Shown piece by piece: positions 17,064-25,820 of a DNA stretch of 43,610 bases. Source of the stretch: Pirellulales bacterium (GTDB taxonomy: Bacteria; Planctomycetota; Planctomycetia; Pirellulales; JAEUIK01); the NCBI GenBank assembly GCA_019694435.1, contig JAIBBZ010000040.1, positions 1 to 43,610 of the forward strand. The letters run 5' to 3'. Position 1 is the stretch's first letter; every line of letters starts with the position of its first letter. The translations under genes were made by a program, and so were the position numbers. A model generated the notes under the pieces. It was not told where the DNA came from, did not search any database, and saw nothing but the letters and a program-made list of their open reading frames with translations.

Positions 17064-18068
17064 ATGACGACGGAGGTCGGACGACCGGCGCCTTCGCCCA
17101 ATATCCTGGCGGCCCTGTACGAACCGATTCAAGCGGAGCTCGCCCAGGCCGAAGACCTGTTGCGCCGCGAACTGCGCAGCCAGCATCCTTTCGTCGATGA
17201 ACTGGTCAAGCATGGATTCCGGCTCGGCGGCAAACGCCTGCGGCCGGCGCTGGTGTTACTAACCGCACGGGCCGCCGGCCAGATCACGCCCGCGCATCGG
17301 ACCTTGGCTGCCGTGGTGGAGATGATCCATACCGCGACCTTGGTGCATGACGACATCCTCGACGAAGCCGACCTGCGGCGGCATCTCGAAACGGCCAACT
17401 CGCGCTGGGGGAACGAGGCCAGCGTGTTGCTGGGTGACTTCTTGTTCTCGCACGCCTTCTACCTGGCCAGCTCGCTCGACGACGCGTATGCCTGTCGCGT
17501 GATCGGTCGCTCGACGAACATCGTCTGCGAAGGTGAATTGCGCCAGATCAACAGTCGCGGCGCTTTCGACACCACCGAGGAAGAATACCTGGCCATTATC
17601 GACGCCAAGACGGCCGAGCTGACCGCGTGCTGCTGCCGCCTCGGTGGCCACTACGCCGGCGCCAGTGACGAGGCCGTCGACGCTCTGGAACGCTACGGGC
17701 GCGACCTGGGCGTCGCCTTCCAGATCGCCGACGACGTGCTCGACCTGATCGGCGAGGAATCGGCGGCCGGCAAGTCGCTCGGCACCGATCTCGAGAAGCG
17801 CAAGCCTACGCTGCCGTTGATCCGGCTGCTCAAAACGCTGCCCGGCGATGATCGCCTCGAACTACGCGAACTGCTCGCGCGCACCGGTGGGCTCGATCGC
17901 GCGGGAATCGTCGAGTGGATCGGCCGCGGCGACGGCATCGAGTATGCCCGCGACGTAGCCTGTCGTTATGCCGCTTCGGCCCGCGAGCAGCTCACGCGGT
18001 TTGGCCGCAGCCCGGCCGTCGCTGCGCTGGCCGAGATGACCCGGCTGGTGATCGACCGGCCACATTAG
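17064..18068 (+). CDS. Polyprenyl diphosphate synthase (IspB-like)
   Basis: A 334-residue trans-prenyltransferase. The first Asp-rich motif DDILD is at 96-100 and the second, DDVLD, at 223-227. GGKRLRPALVLL lies before them and GKSLGTDLEKRKPTLPLI after. Such enzymes condense isopentenyl diphosphate onto an allylic primer to make the long chain of menaquinone or ubiquinone; product length cannot be read reliably from the sequence. ATG 17064 follows AGGAAGGAAG with good spacing. The gene is 50 bp downstream of moaC and could share its transcript. It converges on nrdR. Confidence 0.93.
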   Translation: MTTEVGRPAPSPNILAALYEPIQAELAQAEDLLRRELRSQHPFVDELVKHGFRLGGKRLRPALVLLTARAAGQITPAHRTLAAVVEMIHTATLVHDDILDEADLRRHLETANSRWGNEASVLLGDFLFSHAFYLASSLDDAYACRVIGRSTNIVCEGELRQINSRGAFDTTEEEYLAIIDAKTAELTACCCRLGGHYAGASDEAVDALERYGRDLGVAFQIADDVLDLIGEESAAGKSLGTDLEKRKPTLPLIRLLKTLPGDDRLELRELLARTGGLDRAGIVEWIGRGDGIEYARDVACRYAASAREQLTRFGRSPAVAALAEMTRLVIDRPH

Positions 18069-18073
18069 ACTGA

Positions 18074-18117
18074 CCGGCACCACGGCCCGATTCTCGGACG
18101 TGCCGGCAGCCTGCCGG
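18074..18117. repeat. Overlapping inverted repeats between convergent genes
   Basis: CCGGCAC (18074-18080) can pair with GTGCCGG (18100-18106). Alternatively CCGGCA (18103-18108) pairs with TGCCGG (18112-18117). The two stems share bases and exclude each other. They lie between the stops of the polyprenyl synthase and nrdR and may act as a weak two-way terminator, but there is no T tract. Confidence 0.45.
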
Positions 18118-18119
18118 GA

Positions 18120-18590
18120 CTAGCGCTTGAGCTTCGGTGCGCTGCCCAACATAGGCTCGAGTTCTTCGGCAAAGTCTTGCGCGTCTTTGAACGCGCGATA
18201 GACGCTGGCAAAGCGGATGTAGGCCACTTCGTCGAGCTGCCGCAGGTGCTTCATCACCAGCTCGCCGATTTGCTCGCTGGGGACTTCGCCCTCGAAGTTG
18301 GCGTAGACCTCGTTTTCGATCGATGCCACGAGCTGCTCGATCTGCGCGTCGCTGACCGGTCGCTTCCAGCAGGCTCGCAGCAGCCCGTGCTTGATCTTCT
18401 CCCGTTCGAAGGGGACGCGCACGCCGTCTTTCTTGACGACCTTGATCACGGCTTCCTCGATCCGCTCGTAGGTCGTATAGCGCCGCCCGCAAGACACGCA
18501 TTCGCGCCGGCGTCGGATGGCGAAACCGTCTTCGCTGGCCCGCGAGTCGATCACCCGGTCGTTATCACTCTTGCAAAAGGGACACTTCAT
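18120..18590 (-). CDS. nrdR: Transcriptional repressor NrdR
   Basis: A 156-residue protein, the standard NrdR length. A zinc ribbon (CPFC at 3-6 and a C-x2-C pair in RRECVSCGRRYTTYER) is followed by an ATP-cone (about 50-140: VVKKDGVRVPFEREKI through YIRFASVYRAFKD). NrdR senses the ATP/dATP balance and represses ribonucleotide reductase genes through NrdR boxes. No nrd gene is in the window, so its targets lie elsewhere. The start is ATG at 18588-18590. Confidence 0.97.
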   Translation of the reverse strand: MKCPFCKSDNDRVIDSRASEDGFAIRRRRECVSCGRRYTTYERIEEAVIKVVKKDGVRVPFEREKIKHGLLRACWKRPVSDAQIEQLVASIENEVYANFEGEVPSEQIGELVMKHLRQLDEVAYIRFASVYRAFKDAQDFAEELEPMLGSAPKLKR

Positions 18591-18862
18591 ACGGATGGCA
18601 GCGGCGTCAAAGTCGCGTCCGAGGGCGGTTACGAGTTGGATTCACTATACCTGGACCCGTTGCTTTCGACAGCCGCCCCGACCGGCCGGCGCACCGGCCG
18701 CGGGGCCGCTCGTATGCCTCCTGGCGTCGACAGCCGCCGGCGAAACAAGCAGAATACGGTGCACGGCGACCCGGCTTGGGTCCCAAGCTTTGGCCGCCGC
18801 CGACGAACATCCGTTAGAAAACCATGCGCCGCGCCGGCGCAAGCGTCTGGAGCTACCGAAGA

Positions 18863-19495
18863 ATGTCCACCTCACAACCCGGCAAGCATCCGGCCGCCCC
18901 AGCGGGCGATGCAGCCTCCACCCCGAGTACCGCCGAGCGATTTCGCCAGGCTGCCACAGGCAGGCTCGATGCGCCCGAAGAGGATGTCTGGCAGGGCAGC
19001 TACTCGCCGCGGGCCATGATCGACACTTGGGCGATCTGTGGCCTGGTCACTTTGGCGGCGCTGATCGCGGCGGCCATCCTGCTGCACGACCCGTTGACCT
19101 GGACGGCCGTGGTCGTGGCCATCGTCGTGATCTGGTCGATCCCGGTGTTCACCTTGCTCTACCGCCGGATGTCGATCTCTTACCGACTGACAACCCAGCG
19201 CCTGTTCCACGAGCACGGCATTCTCAGCCGCACAATCGACCGTACTGAACTGATCCGCATCGACGATCTGTCAATTAGGCAAGGGTTGTTCGAGCGGCTG
19301 ATCACCGGAACCGGCACGATCAAGGTGATCTCCTCGCGCGACGCGACCGACAAGGACCTCGAGCTGCGCGGGATCGAGAACGTGCGCGACGTGTTTTCCA
19401 AGATCGACGCAGCGCGACGCAATGAGAAAACCCGGCGCAGCTTGCAGGTCGACGAAGGTTACCTGCCGCCGCATCTGGGCGAGTCGCTGACCTAG
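18863..19495 (+). CDS. Bacterial PH-domain membrane protein (YdbS-like)
   Basis: A 210-residue protein. A hydrophilic N-terminal region (about 1-50) precedes two hydrophobic segments (about 52-72 and 76-96). A bPH2-type pleckstrin-homology-like domain follows: YRRMSISYRLTTQRLFHEHGILSR, then LIRIDDLSIRQGLFERLI, then GTIKVISSRDATDKDLELRGIENVRDVF. This arrangement matches YdbS/YdbT-family membrane proteins of unclear role. ATG 18863 is preceded by GGAG at about 10 nt; an in-frame start at 18824 is possible but adds non-conserved residues. It diverges from nrdR, with a 272-bp space that shows nothing recognisable, and converges on rpoN (25-bp gap). Confidence 0.83.
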   Translation: MSTSQPGKHPAAPAGDAASTPSTAERFRQAATGRLDAPEEDVWQGSYSPRAMIDTWAICGLVTLAALIAAAILLHDPLTWTAVVVAIVVIWSIPVFTLLYRRMSISYRLTTQRLFHEHGILSRTIDRTELIRIDDLSIRQGLFERLITGTGTIKVISSRDATDKDLELRGIENVRDVFSKIDAARRNEKTRRSLQVDEGYLPPHLGESLT

Positions 19496-19520
19496 CGACC
19501 TTGATCCTGCCGAAAGGCGC

Positions 19521-21014
19521 TTATTCGTCCCAAACGCGACGCTGCCGCGAGCTGGCGATGTTCATCGCCTTGCGGTACTTGGTGACGGTGCGCCGCGCGA
19601 CCTTGAGGCCGTGCTTCTCGAGCTCCTTGACGAGCTCGTCATCGCTCAAGGGGTTGTGTTTGTCTTCCTTGTCGATGATCTCTTGCAGCTTGAGCCGGAT
19701 GGTGTCCCAGGCCACTTCCTCGCCGTCGGCACTGGTGGTGCCGCCGACAAAAAACCGTTTGAGCGGGAAAATACCGCGCGGCGTTTGAATCCACTTGTCG
19801 TCGACCGCCCGGCTGACCGTCGTCACGTGCACGTGCACTTTGTCGGCGATCTGCTGCATCTTGAGCGGCTCGATCGACTCGGGCCCCTTGTTCAAGAACT
19901 CGGTCTGATGGTCGACAATTGCCTGGGCGACCCGCGTCAGCGTGTTGCGCCGCTGCTCGATCGACTCGATCAGCCATTGAGCCGAGTTCAACTTGCGCTT
20001 GATGTACTCGCGGGCCTCTTCGCTGGCCTTGCCGCTTTGCAGCATCTGGCGATAGATCGGGCTGATAAACAGCGTCGGCGTTGGCCCATCCTCGAGGCGC
20101 ACCTTGTACCCGCCGTTCTCGGCCGGCTCGATGAACACGTCGGGCGTGACCGTCGGCACGTGGGCATCGATGAACTTGGCGCCGGGCTTCGGATTCAGCC
20201 GACGCAGCTCGTTCAAGGCCTCGTGAATCAGCTTCATCGACATCCCGCTGCGCTTCTCGATTTGCGGCAGGCGGTTGTGCTCGAGATCCTCGAAATGATC
20301 GACGATCAGCCGGCGGACCTCCACGTACAGCGGCATCCCCGGCGTGAGCTGCAGCAGCAAACACTCTTTCAGATCCCGGGCGCCGATGCCCGGTGGGTCG
20401 AGCTTGTGCACCGTGGCCAGCGCCTGTTGGGCCAGCTGAAGTTGTTCGGGCCCGCCGGCCGGGTCGATCAACTCTTCGAGCCGGGTGCGTAGATAGCCGT
20501 TCTGGTCGAGGCTGTAGATGATCCGCTCGCACATCTGCCGCAAAGCGGGATCGAGCTCGAACCAGGCCAACTGGTCGGTCAGGTAGTCTTGCAGCGAGGG
20601 CGGCCGCGACGCCATGTTGGCCATCGCGTCGTGCTTCCGGTCGGCTTCTTCTTCGAGACGCGTGCTCGACAGGCGCGGGCGCTCGTCGAAATGGTCTGGC
20701 AACTGCTCGTCCATCTCGAGCAGCCGCTCGAAATCATCGGCGTTGGAATTGGTTTCGTCGACGACCAGTTCGCGCTCTTCGGTCGTCGGGGCGTCCGGGC
20801 TTTCGGCCGAATCGGCGGGCGGAGGGCCGTCTTCGGCGACCGGTTCGGCCTCTTCTTCGCGAACCTCCAGCACCGGGTTTTCCTGGAGTTCCTGTTCGAT
20901 GCGCTCTTGCAGGGCCATGATCGGCAACTGCAGGATCTCCATCGATTGGATCATCCGCGGCGCCAGAATCTGCTTCTGGACCTGCCGCATCTCCTGTCCA
21001 AACGACAATCGCAT
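19521..21014 (-). CDS. rpoN: RNA polymerase sigma-54 factor
   Basis: A 497-residue sigma-54. Region I is at the N-terminus (LSFGQEMRQVQKQILAPRM followed by IQSMEILQLPI), then the acidic region II (about 55-115), core-binding and DNA-binding region III, and the C-terminal RpoN box (ARRTVTKYRKAM). It directs RNA polymerase to -24/-12 promoters and needs an AAA+ activator. The usual downstream partners (hpf, ptsN) are absent; recR lies about 175 bp beyond the start. The start is ATG at 21012-21014. Confidence 0.97.
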   Translation of the reverse strand: MRLSFGQEMRQVQKQILAPRMIQSMEILQLPIMALQERIEQELQENPVLEVREEEAEPVAEDGPPPADSAESPDAPTTEERELVVDETNSNADDFERLLEMDEQLPDHFDERPRLSSTRLEEEADRKHDAMANMASRPPSLQDYLTDQLAWFELDPALRQMCERIIYSLDQNGYLRTRLEELIDPAGGPEQLQLAQQALATVHKLDPPGIGARDLKECLLLQLTPGMPLYVEVRRLIVDHFEDLEHNRLPQIEKRSGMSMKLIHEALNELRRLNPKPGAKFIDAHVPTVTPDVFIEPAENGGYKVRLEDGPTPTLFISPIYRQMLQSGKASEEAREYIKRKLNSAQWLIESIEQRRNTLTRVAQAIVDHQTEFLNKGPESIEPLKMQQIADKVHVHVTTVSRAVDDKWIQTPRGIFPLKRFFVGGTTSADGEEVAWDTIRLKLQEIIDKEDKHNPLSDDELVKELEKHGLKVARRTVTKYRKAMNIASSRQRRVWDE

Positions 21015-21189
21015 CGCAACTGCGCCGATCGTTCGATCGGCCTCCTCAAGGGTGGGCTACAAGCGCCCCTTGCGTCGAGTTTTCCCACCGACCCGCATTC
21101 TGGCACACTCTGGCAGAAAATGCCCGAGCGTTTTCTCAACTGTTTACTGCCGACTTGCTTGGCGGCTCTGGACGCTTGGCACCAGGGCC

Positions 21190-21789
21190 TTATAGTCGCT
21201 GCCTTCCGGCCAATGCGTCCGCAACAATCTCCTTATTGGCAAATTCTAGCACACTGCCGCTGGTGATCCCCCGGGCGAGGCGGGTGATGGTTACCGGGCA
21301 GTCTGCCAGCAGACTGCTGATGTGCAGGGCCGTACCGTCGCCCTCGACCGTCGGATTGGTCGCCATGATCAATTCGCGCACCTGGCCGGCGCGGACCCGC
21401 GCGACCAGCGCCTCGATCGTCAATTGGTCCGGACCGATACCTTCGAGCGGGGCAATCCGCCCCAGCAGCACGTGATACAAACCGTGATAAGTGCCGGCCT
21501 GCTCGATGGCCAGCAGGTCACGCGGCTGTTCGACGACGCAAATCGTCGTCGCATCGCGACGCGGATCGGCGCAGATCGAGCACAGCTCGCTCTCGGCCAG
21601 ATTATAACATTGCCGGCAATGCCGGACGTTTTCTTTGACCGCTCGAATCGCGTCGGCCAGCGCCAGCGCCTCGCCGCGCTGCACGCGCAGCACGTGATAC
21701 GCCAGTCGTTCGGCCGATTTGCGGCCGATCCCTGGCAAGCGTCCGAACTCCTCGATCAAGCGTGTGACGCAGTCGCTGCCTCCGGCCAC
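21190..21789 (-). CDS. recR: Recombination protein RecR
   Basis: A 199-residue protein of standard length. An N-terminal HhH (LIEEFGRLPGIGRKSAERLA) is followed by a four-Cys zinc motif (CRQC, then CSIC) and a Toprim domain (ICVVEQPRDLLAIEQAGTYHGLYHVL). A C-terminal Walker-like ATNPTVEGDGTA block completes it. RecR works with RecO and RecF to load RecA at gaps. The open frame continues upstream into ybaB. GTG at 21787-21789 is preferred because it gives the family length and has AGAGGAG about 10 nt upstream. It is the last gene of the dnaX-ybaB-recR group. Confidence 0.95.
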   Translation of the reverse strand: MAGGSDCVTRLIEEFGRLPGIGRKSAERLAYHVLRVQRGEALALADAIRAVKENVRHCRQCYNLAESELCSICADPRRDATTICVVEQPRDLLAIEQAGTYHGLYHVLLGRIAPLEGIGPDQLTIEALVARVRAGQVRELIMATNPTVEGDGTALHISSLLADCPVTITRLARGITSGSVLEFANKEIVADALAGRQRL

Positions 21790-21809
21790 GATGGCGGAAC
21801 TCCTCTGTG

Positions 21810-22166
21810 CTAAGGCTTGACACCCGGCAGACGCGAAAGCAAAGTGTCGAGCCCCGGCAGCGAAATCCCGCCGGTCAACGCTTGCATCGCCTCGCCGTGC
21901 GCTGCTTGGGCCTTTTCCACGGCCTGGTTCACCGCCGAGCGTACCAGGTCTTCGAGCAATTCTTTGTCGGGATTTTGCAACAGCTGCGGATCGATGCGGC
22001 AAGCCAGCACTTCACAGGCACCATTCATTTCGATTTCCAGGAGCCCGCCGCCGGCCGTACCCGTCACGTGCCGCGCACGCAATTGCTCCCCGAGCTGCTG
22101 CATCTTTCCGCCCAGCTCTTGCGCTTGTTTCATCAGTCCCGCCAGATCGCCCAAACCTTTGAACAC
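21810..22166 (-). CDS. ybaB: YbaB/EbfC nucleoid-associated protein
   Basis: A 118-residue YbaB/EbfC family protein: LAGLMKQAQELGGKMQQL at the N-terminus, a central GGGLLEIEMNGACEVLACRI sheet, and LLEDLVRSAVNQAVEKAQ toward the C-terminus. Members form dimers that bind DNA. The start is GTG at 22164-22166, with GAGG 6 nt upstream. It sits between dnaX and recR (about 20 and 52 bp gaps), the conserved bacterial order. Confidence 0.95.
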   Translation of the reverse strand: MFKGLGDLAGLMKQAQELGGKMQQLGEQLRARHVTGTAGGGLLEIEMNGACEVLACRIDPQLLQNPDKELLEDLVRSAVNQAVEKAQAAHGEAMQALTGGISLPGLDTLLSRLPGVKP

Positions 22167-22218
22167 GTCTTGCCTCGCTGAATCTGTTGTGGACCGCTGG
22201 GCCGTGGTGGAAGCTGTT

Positions 22219-24015
22219 TCACCGGCGATCGGGCAAATCGACCGACAGCGGTTTCGCGTCGAACAATTCTATGGCACGCCGGGCCAGCGGGTGCTGCGAT
22301 CGTTCCTGCAGCGTCCGCTGCGCAGATACGCCCGGACGCGCACTGCGCGGCTCGACGGCCCGCGGCGCGACCGCCGGGTCGGGCACCAACTCGAATCGAA
22401 TCGCCACCGGGACGCCCGTGAGCGCTTGCATCGCCGCCGCGAGCTGCTCGAGATGCGCGGGCTGAGCACAATACTGACGGCTGTCGTCGAGCGACTGACG
22501 GAACGTCACGACCAACTGTCCGTCGCCTTCCAAGACGACTCGCTCGCAAATCGAGGCGTGGCCTTGCAAGATGCCGCCCAGGCTGCCGGACGCCTGGTTC
22601 CAGATCGCCTGCGCATTGGCCGGAGTGAGCGTTACCGTGGCCGTGGGAGCGGGCAATTCCGCCACTGCCGCGGGGGGAAGTTCCCTGGCAGCAACGGGGG
22701 CAGCGGGCGCACTGGCCGGCCCGGCCCCGTTAAGGTCGTTTTTTTTTGACGTCTCGGTAACCGCCGATGCGGCAGGTCGCGGCGACGCGGTTGCGACGCC
22801 ACCTTCGCGCAGTTGCGCCACGAGCTCCGGCAGCTCGTCGATTTCGCTGAGCCGGCAGAGCTGGACCAGGGCCAACTCGGCCAGAATCCGGCCGTGCGTG
22901 CTGTAACGCATCCGGGCCAACGTCTGATCGAGAATCTGCATCGACGCGAGTACGGCCTCGAGGCCCAGCGCGTCGGTCGCTTGCGCAAAATCGGCGCCTT
23001 CCTGCGTCGAGCTGAACAGCAACGACTCGGGCGTGCCGCCAACCTTGAGTACCATGACGTCGCGAAACGAGCCCAACAATTGACCGAGCAGTTGGCCCAG
23101 GTCGCAGCCTTCGGCCAGCGCAGTATCGAGTTCCGCCAAGGCCGCGGCGGGCTGGCGGGCGCCGAGCTGGGCGATCAGCTTGGTCAGCCGGTCGCCGCCG
23201 ACGGTTCCCAGCAGCGCGTGTACGTCGGCGGCCGAGATGCGTTTGCCGCCGAACGAAAGAATCTGTTCCAGCAGCGACTGGCTGTCGCGCATCGACCCTG
23301 CCGCGCGGCGCGCGAGCAAGCTCAAGGCCGCGTCGTCGACCTCGGCGCCCTCTTGCGCGGCGATCTGCCTTAGCCGCTCGACGATTTGTCCTGGCTTGAT
23401 GCCGGCGAAGTCGAATCGCTGGCACCGCGACAAGATCGTGATCGGAATCTTCTCCGGCTCCGTCGTGCAGAAGAAGAACTTCACATGGTCGGGCGGCTCC
23501 TCGAGGGTCTTCAACAGCGCGTTGAAGGCCTCGCGCGTGAGCATGTGGACTTCGTCGATGATGTAGATCTTGAAGCGAGCCCGGCTGGGGCGCACATGCA
23601 CGTTCTGCCGCAGTTCGCGGATCTCGTCGATGCCGCGGTTGCTGGCGCCGTCGATTTCGAGCACGTCGAGATCTTCGCCGGTGCTGATGCCCCGGCAGAT
23701 GTCACACTCGTTGCACGGGCTGGGCGTCGGCCCGTGCTCGCAATTGAGCGCCTTGGCAAAGATCCGCGCGGTCGAGGTCTTGCCCACGCCGCGCGCGCCG
23801 GTGAACAGGTAGGCATGGCCCACGCGGCCGGCGGCGATGGCCCCGCGCAGCGCCTGCGCCGCGCTGTCCTGGCCGACGAGATCGGCAAACGTCTGCGGCC
23901 GATAGCGGCGGGCGATGACGGTATAGCCGTCGCGTCGCGAGCCGATGTCCTCGGCGGCGGCCGCAGCCGGGGCAGGCTGATCCTCGGGGAAGAAGCTGGA
24001 ATTTGACTGGGCCAC
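22219..24015 (-). CDS. dnaX: DNA polymerase III subunits tau/gamma
   Basis: A 598-residue clamp-loader ATPase. Walker A GARGVGKT is at 73-80 and zinc cysteines at C92, C101, C104 and C107. It also has IIDEVHMLTREAFNALLKTLEEPP (Walker B region), the SRCQRFDF sensor-1 region, and a long Pro/Ala-rich linker (about 395-465) before the tau-specific C-terminus. The start is GTG at 24013-24015 (MAQSNSS). The linker holds a run of nine A residues at codons 423-426, with -1 frameshift features described separately. Frameshifting would give a 428-residue gamma form, close to the 431 residues of E. coli gamma. It follows the SRP RNA gene and precedes ybaB and recR. Confidence 0.97.
   Translation of the reverse strand: MAQSNSSFFPEDQPAPAAAAAEDIGSRRDGYTVIARRYRPQTFADLVGQDSAAQALRGAIAAGRVGHAYLFTGARGVGKTSTARIFAKALNCEHGPTPSPCNECDICRGISTGEDLDVLEIDGASNRGIDEIRELRQNVHVRPSRARFKIYIIDEVHMLTREAFNALLKTLEEPPDHVKFFFCTTEPEKIPITILSRCQRFDFAGIKPGQIVERLRQIAAQEGAEVDDAALSLLARRAAGSMRDSQSLLEQILSFGGKRISAADVHALLGTVGGDRLTKLIAQLGARQPAAALAELDTALAEGCDLGQLLGQLLGSFRDVMVLKVGGTPESLLFSSTQEGADFAQATDALGLEAVLASMQILDQTLARMRYSTHGRILAELALVQLCRLSEIDELPELVAQLREGGVATASPRPAASAVTETSKKNDLNGAGPASAPAAPVAARELPPAAVAELPAPTATVTLTPANAQAIWNQASGSLGGILQGHASICERVVLEGDGQLVVTFRQSLDDSRQYCAQPAHLEQLAAAMQALTGVPVAIRFELVPDPAVAPRAVEPRSARPGVSAQRTLQERSQHPLARRAIELFDAKPLSVDLPDRR
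22693..22747 (-). promoter_or_regulatory. Predicted -1 frameshift (or transcription slippage) site in dnaX
   Basis: Reading the minus strand, nine A residues (22747-22739) cover codons 423-426 as TC-A-AAA-AAA-AAC, giving the slippery heptamer A-AAA-AAC. In the -1 frame the next codons are CGA, CCT and the stop TAA (22732-22730). Seven nt after the A run a stem starts: AACGGGG (22731-22725) with CCCCGTT (22699-22693). Inside it, GGGC (22722-22719) can pair with GCCC (22708-22705). Slippery site, spacer and stem-loop are the elements known from E. coli dnaX; A-run slippage by RNA polymerase is known for Thermus dnaX. Confidence 0.8.
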
Positions 24016-24108
24016 GATCCGTCACCCACCTGAGCCGGGGACCACGGCATAAGTCGCGGCGGCTCTAAGCTCCGAGTTTCAGGCCAGATTCGCACCCTGC
24101 CGGCCCCC

Positions 24109-24205
24109 GGTGAGAGGCCCACCGCACAAAGAGCTGACTGCTTATGGCTGCTGCCTTTCGACCCTGACCAGGTTCACAGGTCTCCATTGCGGGGACCTCT
24201 CACCC
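24109..24205 (-). ncRNA. ffs: Bacterial small SRP RNA (4.5S)
   Basis: About 97 nt on the minus strand. The conserved apical core reads CCTGGTCAGGGTCGAAAGG followed by CAGCAGCC, matching the SRP domain IV region that binds Ffh. The ends pair: GGTGAGAGG at the 5' side with CCTCTCACC at the 3' side, followed by partly paired CCCCGC/GCGG segments. The end points are set by this terminal helix and are good to a few bases. It lies 93 bp upstream of dnaX on the same strand, an order found in many bacteria. Confidence 0.92.
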
Positions 24206-24475
24206 GAGGCCGGCGGATGCGCTGTGCATGTATTGTGCCGGACCGGGGTCTGTTGGTCAAAAGCCCCCTTTCATGCGACGTATTTGACGATGAATCGAGC
24301 GTCAAACCAGGAATTCCGGCACAGGGCCGCCCTGCCTGGCCACTCGACGAATTCGATTTGGGCGGGACAATACGCAAGCCGCGAAGTGGCCGTCCATCAG
24401 GGCGGCCAAGCGCCTGCGCCCGCAGGCGCGTGCATTCCCTGGGCGATTTCTCATCATCGATCGAGAGCAAACTTC
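24206..24475. other. Intergenic region with one inverted repeat
   Basis: This space separates the SRP RNA gene (minus) from the DinB-like gene (plus) and should hold both promoters. The only clear structure is a perfect 8-bp stem GCGCCTGC (24410-24417) with GCAGGCGC (24422-24429) and a GCCC loop, 46 bp before the DinB-like start. It has no T tract. No other element was recognised. Confidence 0.5.
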
Positions 24476-24973
24476 ATGAGCCTCAAGCAGCGATTGTTGG
24501 CCCAGCTGAAGAAGTCACGGAAGTTCACGGAAGAACTGCTAACGGCCTTCAAGACGCCGCAGGAATGGACCCATCGCGTCCATCCGAATGCCAATCACGC
24601 CCTGTGGTTTGCCGGGCACATCGGCTGGGTCGACAATTTCATGATCTCGCTGATCGATCCCAGTAAGACGCGCGACGCCCCCGGGTGGGGCGAACGATTC
24701 GGCATGGGCTCGCAGCCGGTCGACGACGCAGCGGCGTACCCGCCGGTCGAGCAGGTGCTCGATTACCTGTCCGAACGCCGGGCGACCTTTCTCGGCCTGC
24801 TCGAGGCGATGGACGAAGCCGATTTGGACAAGCCAACACCAAAGGGCGCCCCGGGCTTCTTGCCCGACTATGCCACGCTGTTTCAAACCGCGATCTGGCA
24901 CGAGGGCCTGCACTCGGGACAGGTCACCGTTGCCCGCCGGGCCTTGGGCTATCCGAACGTCTCGGGACGTTGA
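24476..24973 (+). CDS. DinB-superfamily protein
   Basis: A 165-residue four-helix DinB-like protein. Three histidines fit the superfamily metal site: H48 (WFAGHIGW), H142 and H146 (WHEGLHSGQ). DinB/YfiT proteins include thiol-dependent S-transferases and many uncharacterised members. The substrate here cannot be predicted. ATG 24476 (MSLKQRLLAQ) is chosen because homology starts there and GAGAG lies about 8 nt upstream; the frame is open further 5' across the SRP RNA strand, which is not coding. It converges on the DtxR-type regulator with a 4-bp gap. Confidence 0.85.
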   Translation: MSLKQRLLAQLKKSRKFTEELLTAFKTPQEWTHRVHPNANHALWFAGHIGWVDNFMISLIDPSKTRDAPGWGERFGMGSQPVDDAAAYPPVEQVLDYLSERRATFLGLLEAMDEADLDKPTPKGAPGFLPDYATLFQTAIWHEGLHSGQVTVARRALGYPNVSGR

Positions 24974-24977
24974 ACGC

Positions 24978-25637
24978 CTAGCGAGGCAGAACCAGCAGCT
25001 TGTTTGCCGCCACGTGTCCGAGGGTCGTTTCGCGGCCGGCCAGGTCGACGGTGATCACGTCGGCCTCGGGCCGGTTGATTTTGACCTCGCCTTCGGCGCC
25101 GAGTCGCAGGCCGGACTCGGTCAGATAGCGGAGAAAATCGGGAGTCTGGTCGATCACCCGCGCGAGCTGGAAGCGAAAGCCGGGACTGCACTCGCCCAGG
25201 GCGCGGACTTCCCGGGGCTCGATCGAGCCGTCGGCGCGCGGAATCGGGTCGCCATGCGGGTCGACGTCGGGCCGGCCCAGGAATTCGTCGATCCGATCGA
25301 CGAGCCAGTCGCTCACGGCATGCTCCATGTGCTCGGCCTCCTCGTGCACCTCGTCCCAGGTCAATTTCAACGTCTCGACCAGGAATTGCTCGATCAGGCG
25401 ATGTCGCCGGACGACGCGCACGGCCAGCGCTTCGCCGGCCGTGGTCAGCCGCACGCCTTCGTAGGGCGTGTACGTAACCAGGCCGCCGGCGCTGAGCGTC
25501 TTGAGCATGCTGGTGACGGTTCCCGGCAGCACGCCCAGGGCCGCGGCCAACTCGCCCGTTGCGGCCGCGCGCTGCGCGTCGGTACCACAGATCTGGTAGA
25601 TCGCCTTGACGTAATTCTCGACCGTCAAACTGGGCAC
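24978..25637 (-). CDS. DtxR/MntR-family metal-dependent regulator
   Basis: A 219-residue regulator with three parts. The N-terminal winged HTH has TGELAAALGVLPGTVTSMLKTL. A metal-binding/dimerisation domain has RRHRLIEQFLVETLKL and VHEEAEHMEHAVSDWL, the H and E-x2-E-H ligands of the family. The C-terminal segment is FeoA/SH3-like (about 150-219). The Cys of classical DtxR is Glu here (EEAEHMEH), as in manganese-type MntR, but the N-terminal Asp/Glu ligands of MntR are not obvious, so metal choice is uncertain. GTG at 25635-25637 is preferred because AGGGAG lies 9 nt upstream; TTG at 25670 would add 11 residues. It is divergent from mch. Confidence 0.88.
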   Translation of the reverse strand: MPSLTVENYVKAIYQICGTDAQRAAATGELAAALGVLPGTVTSMLKTLSAGGLVTYTPYEGVRLTTAGEALAVRVVRRHRLIEQFLVETLKLTWDEVHEEAEHMEHAVSDWLVDRIDEFLGRPDVDPHGDPIPRADGSIEPREVRALGECSPGFRFQLARVIDQTPDFLRYLTESGLRLGAEGEVKINRPEADVITVDLAGRETTLGHVAANKLLVLPR

Positions 25638-25820
25638 GCCGACACTCTCCCTGAACGTGGGCCCGTCCAACTCCCGTCACTCTGCGACGGACCTCCCGAA
25701 GGATTCTAACCGCGGGCCCTTGACCTCAGAAAGGCATCGCGTGCTTGACGCCGCGTCGTGGATGCCGATATTGCAGGCGCGCCGACAAGCGGCGCAAACC
25801 ACTACCGCCGAGATGCACGC

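Noticed and set aside
18177..19019. 280-codon plus-strand frame over nrdR
   Set aside because: Shadow of nrdR, whose zinc ribbon and ATP-cone are unmistakable on the minus strand.
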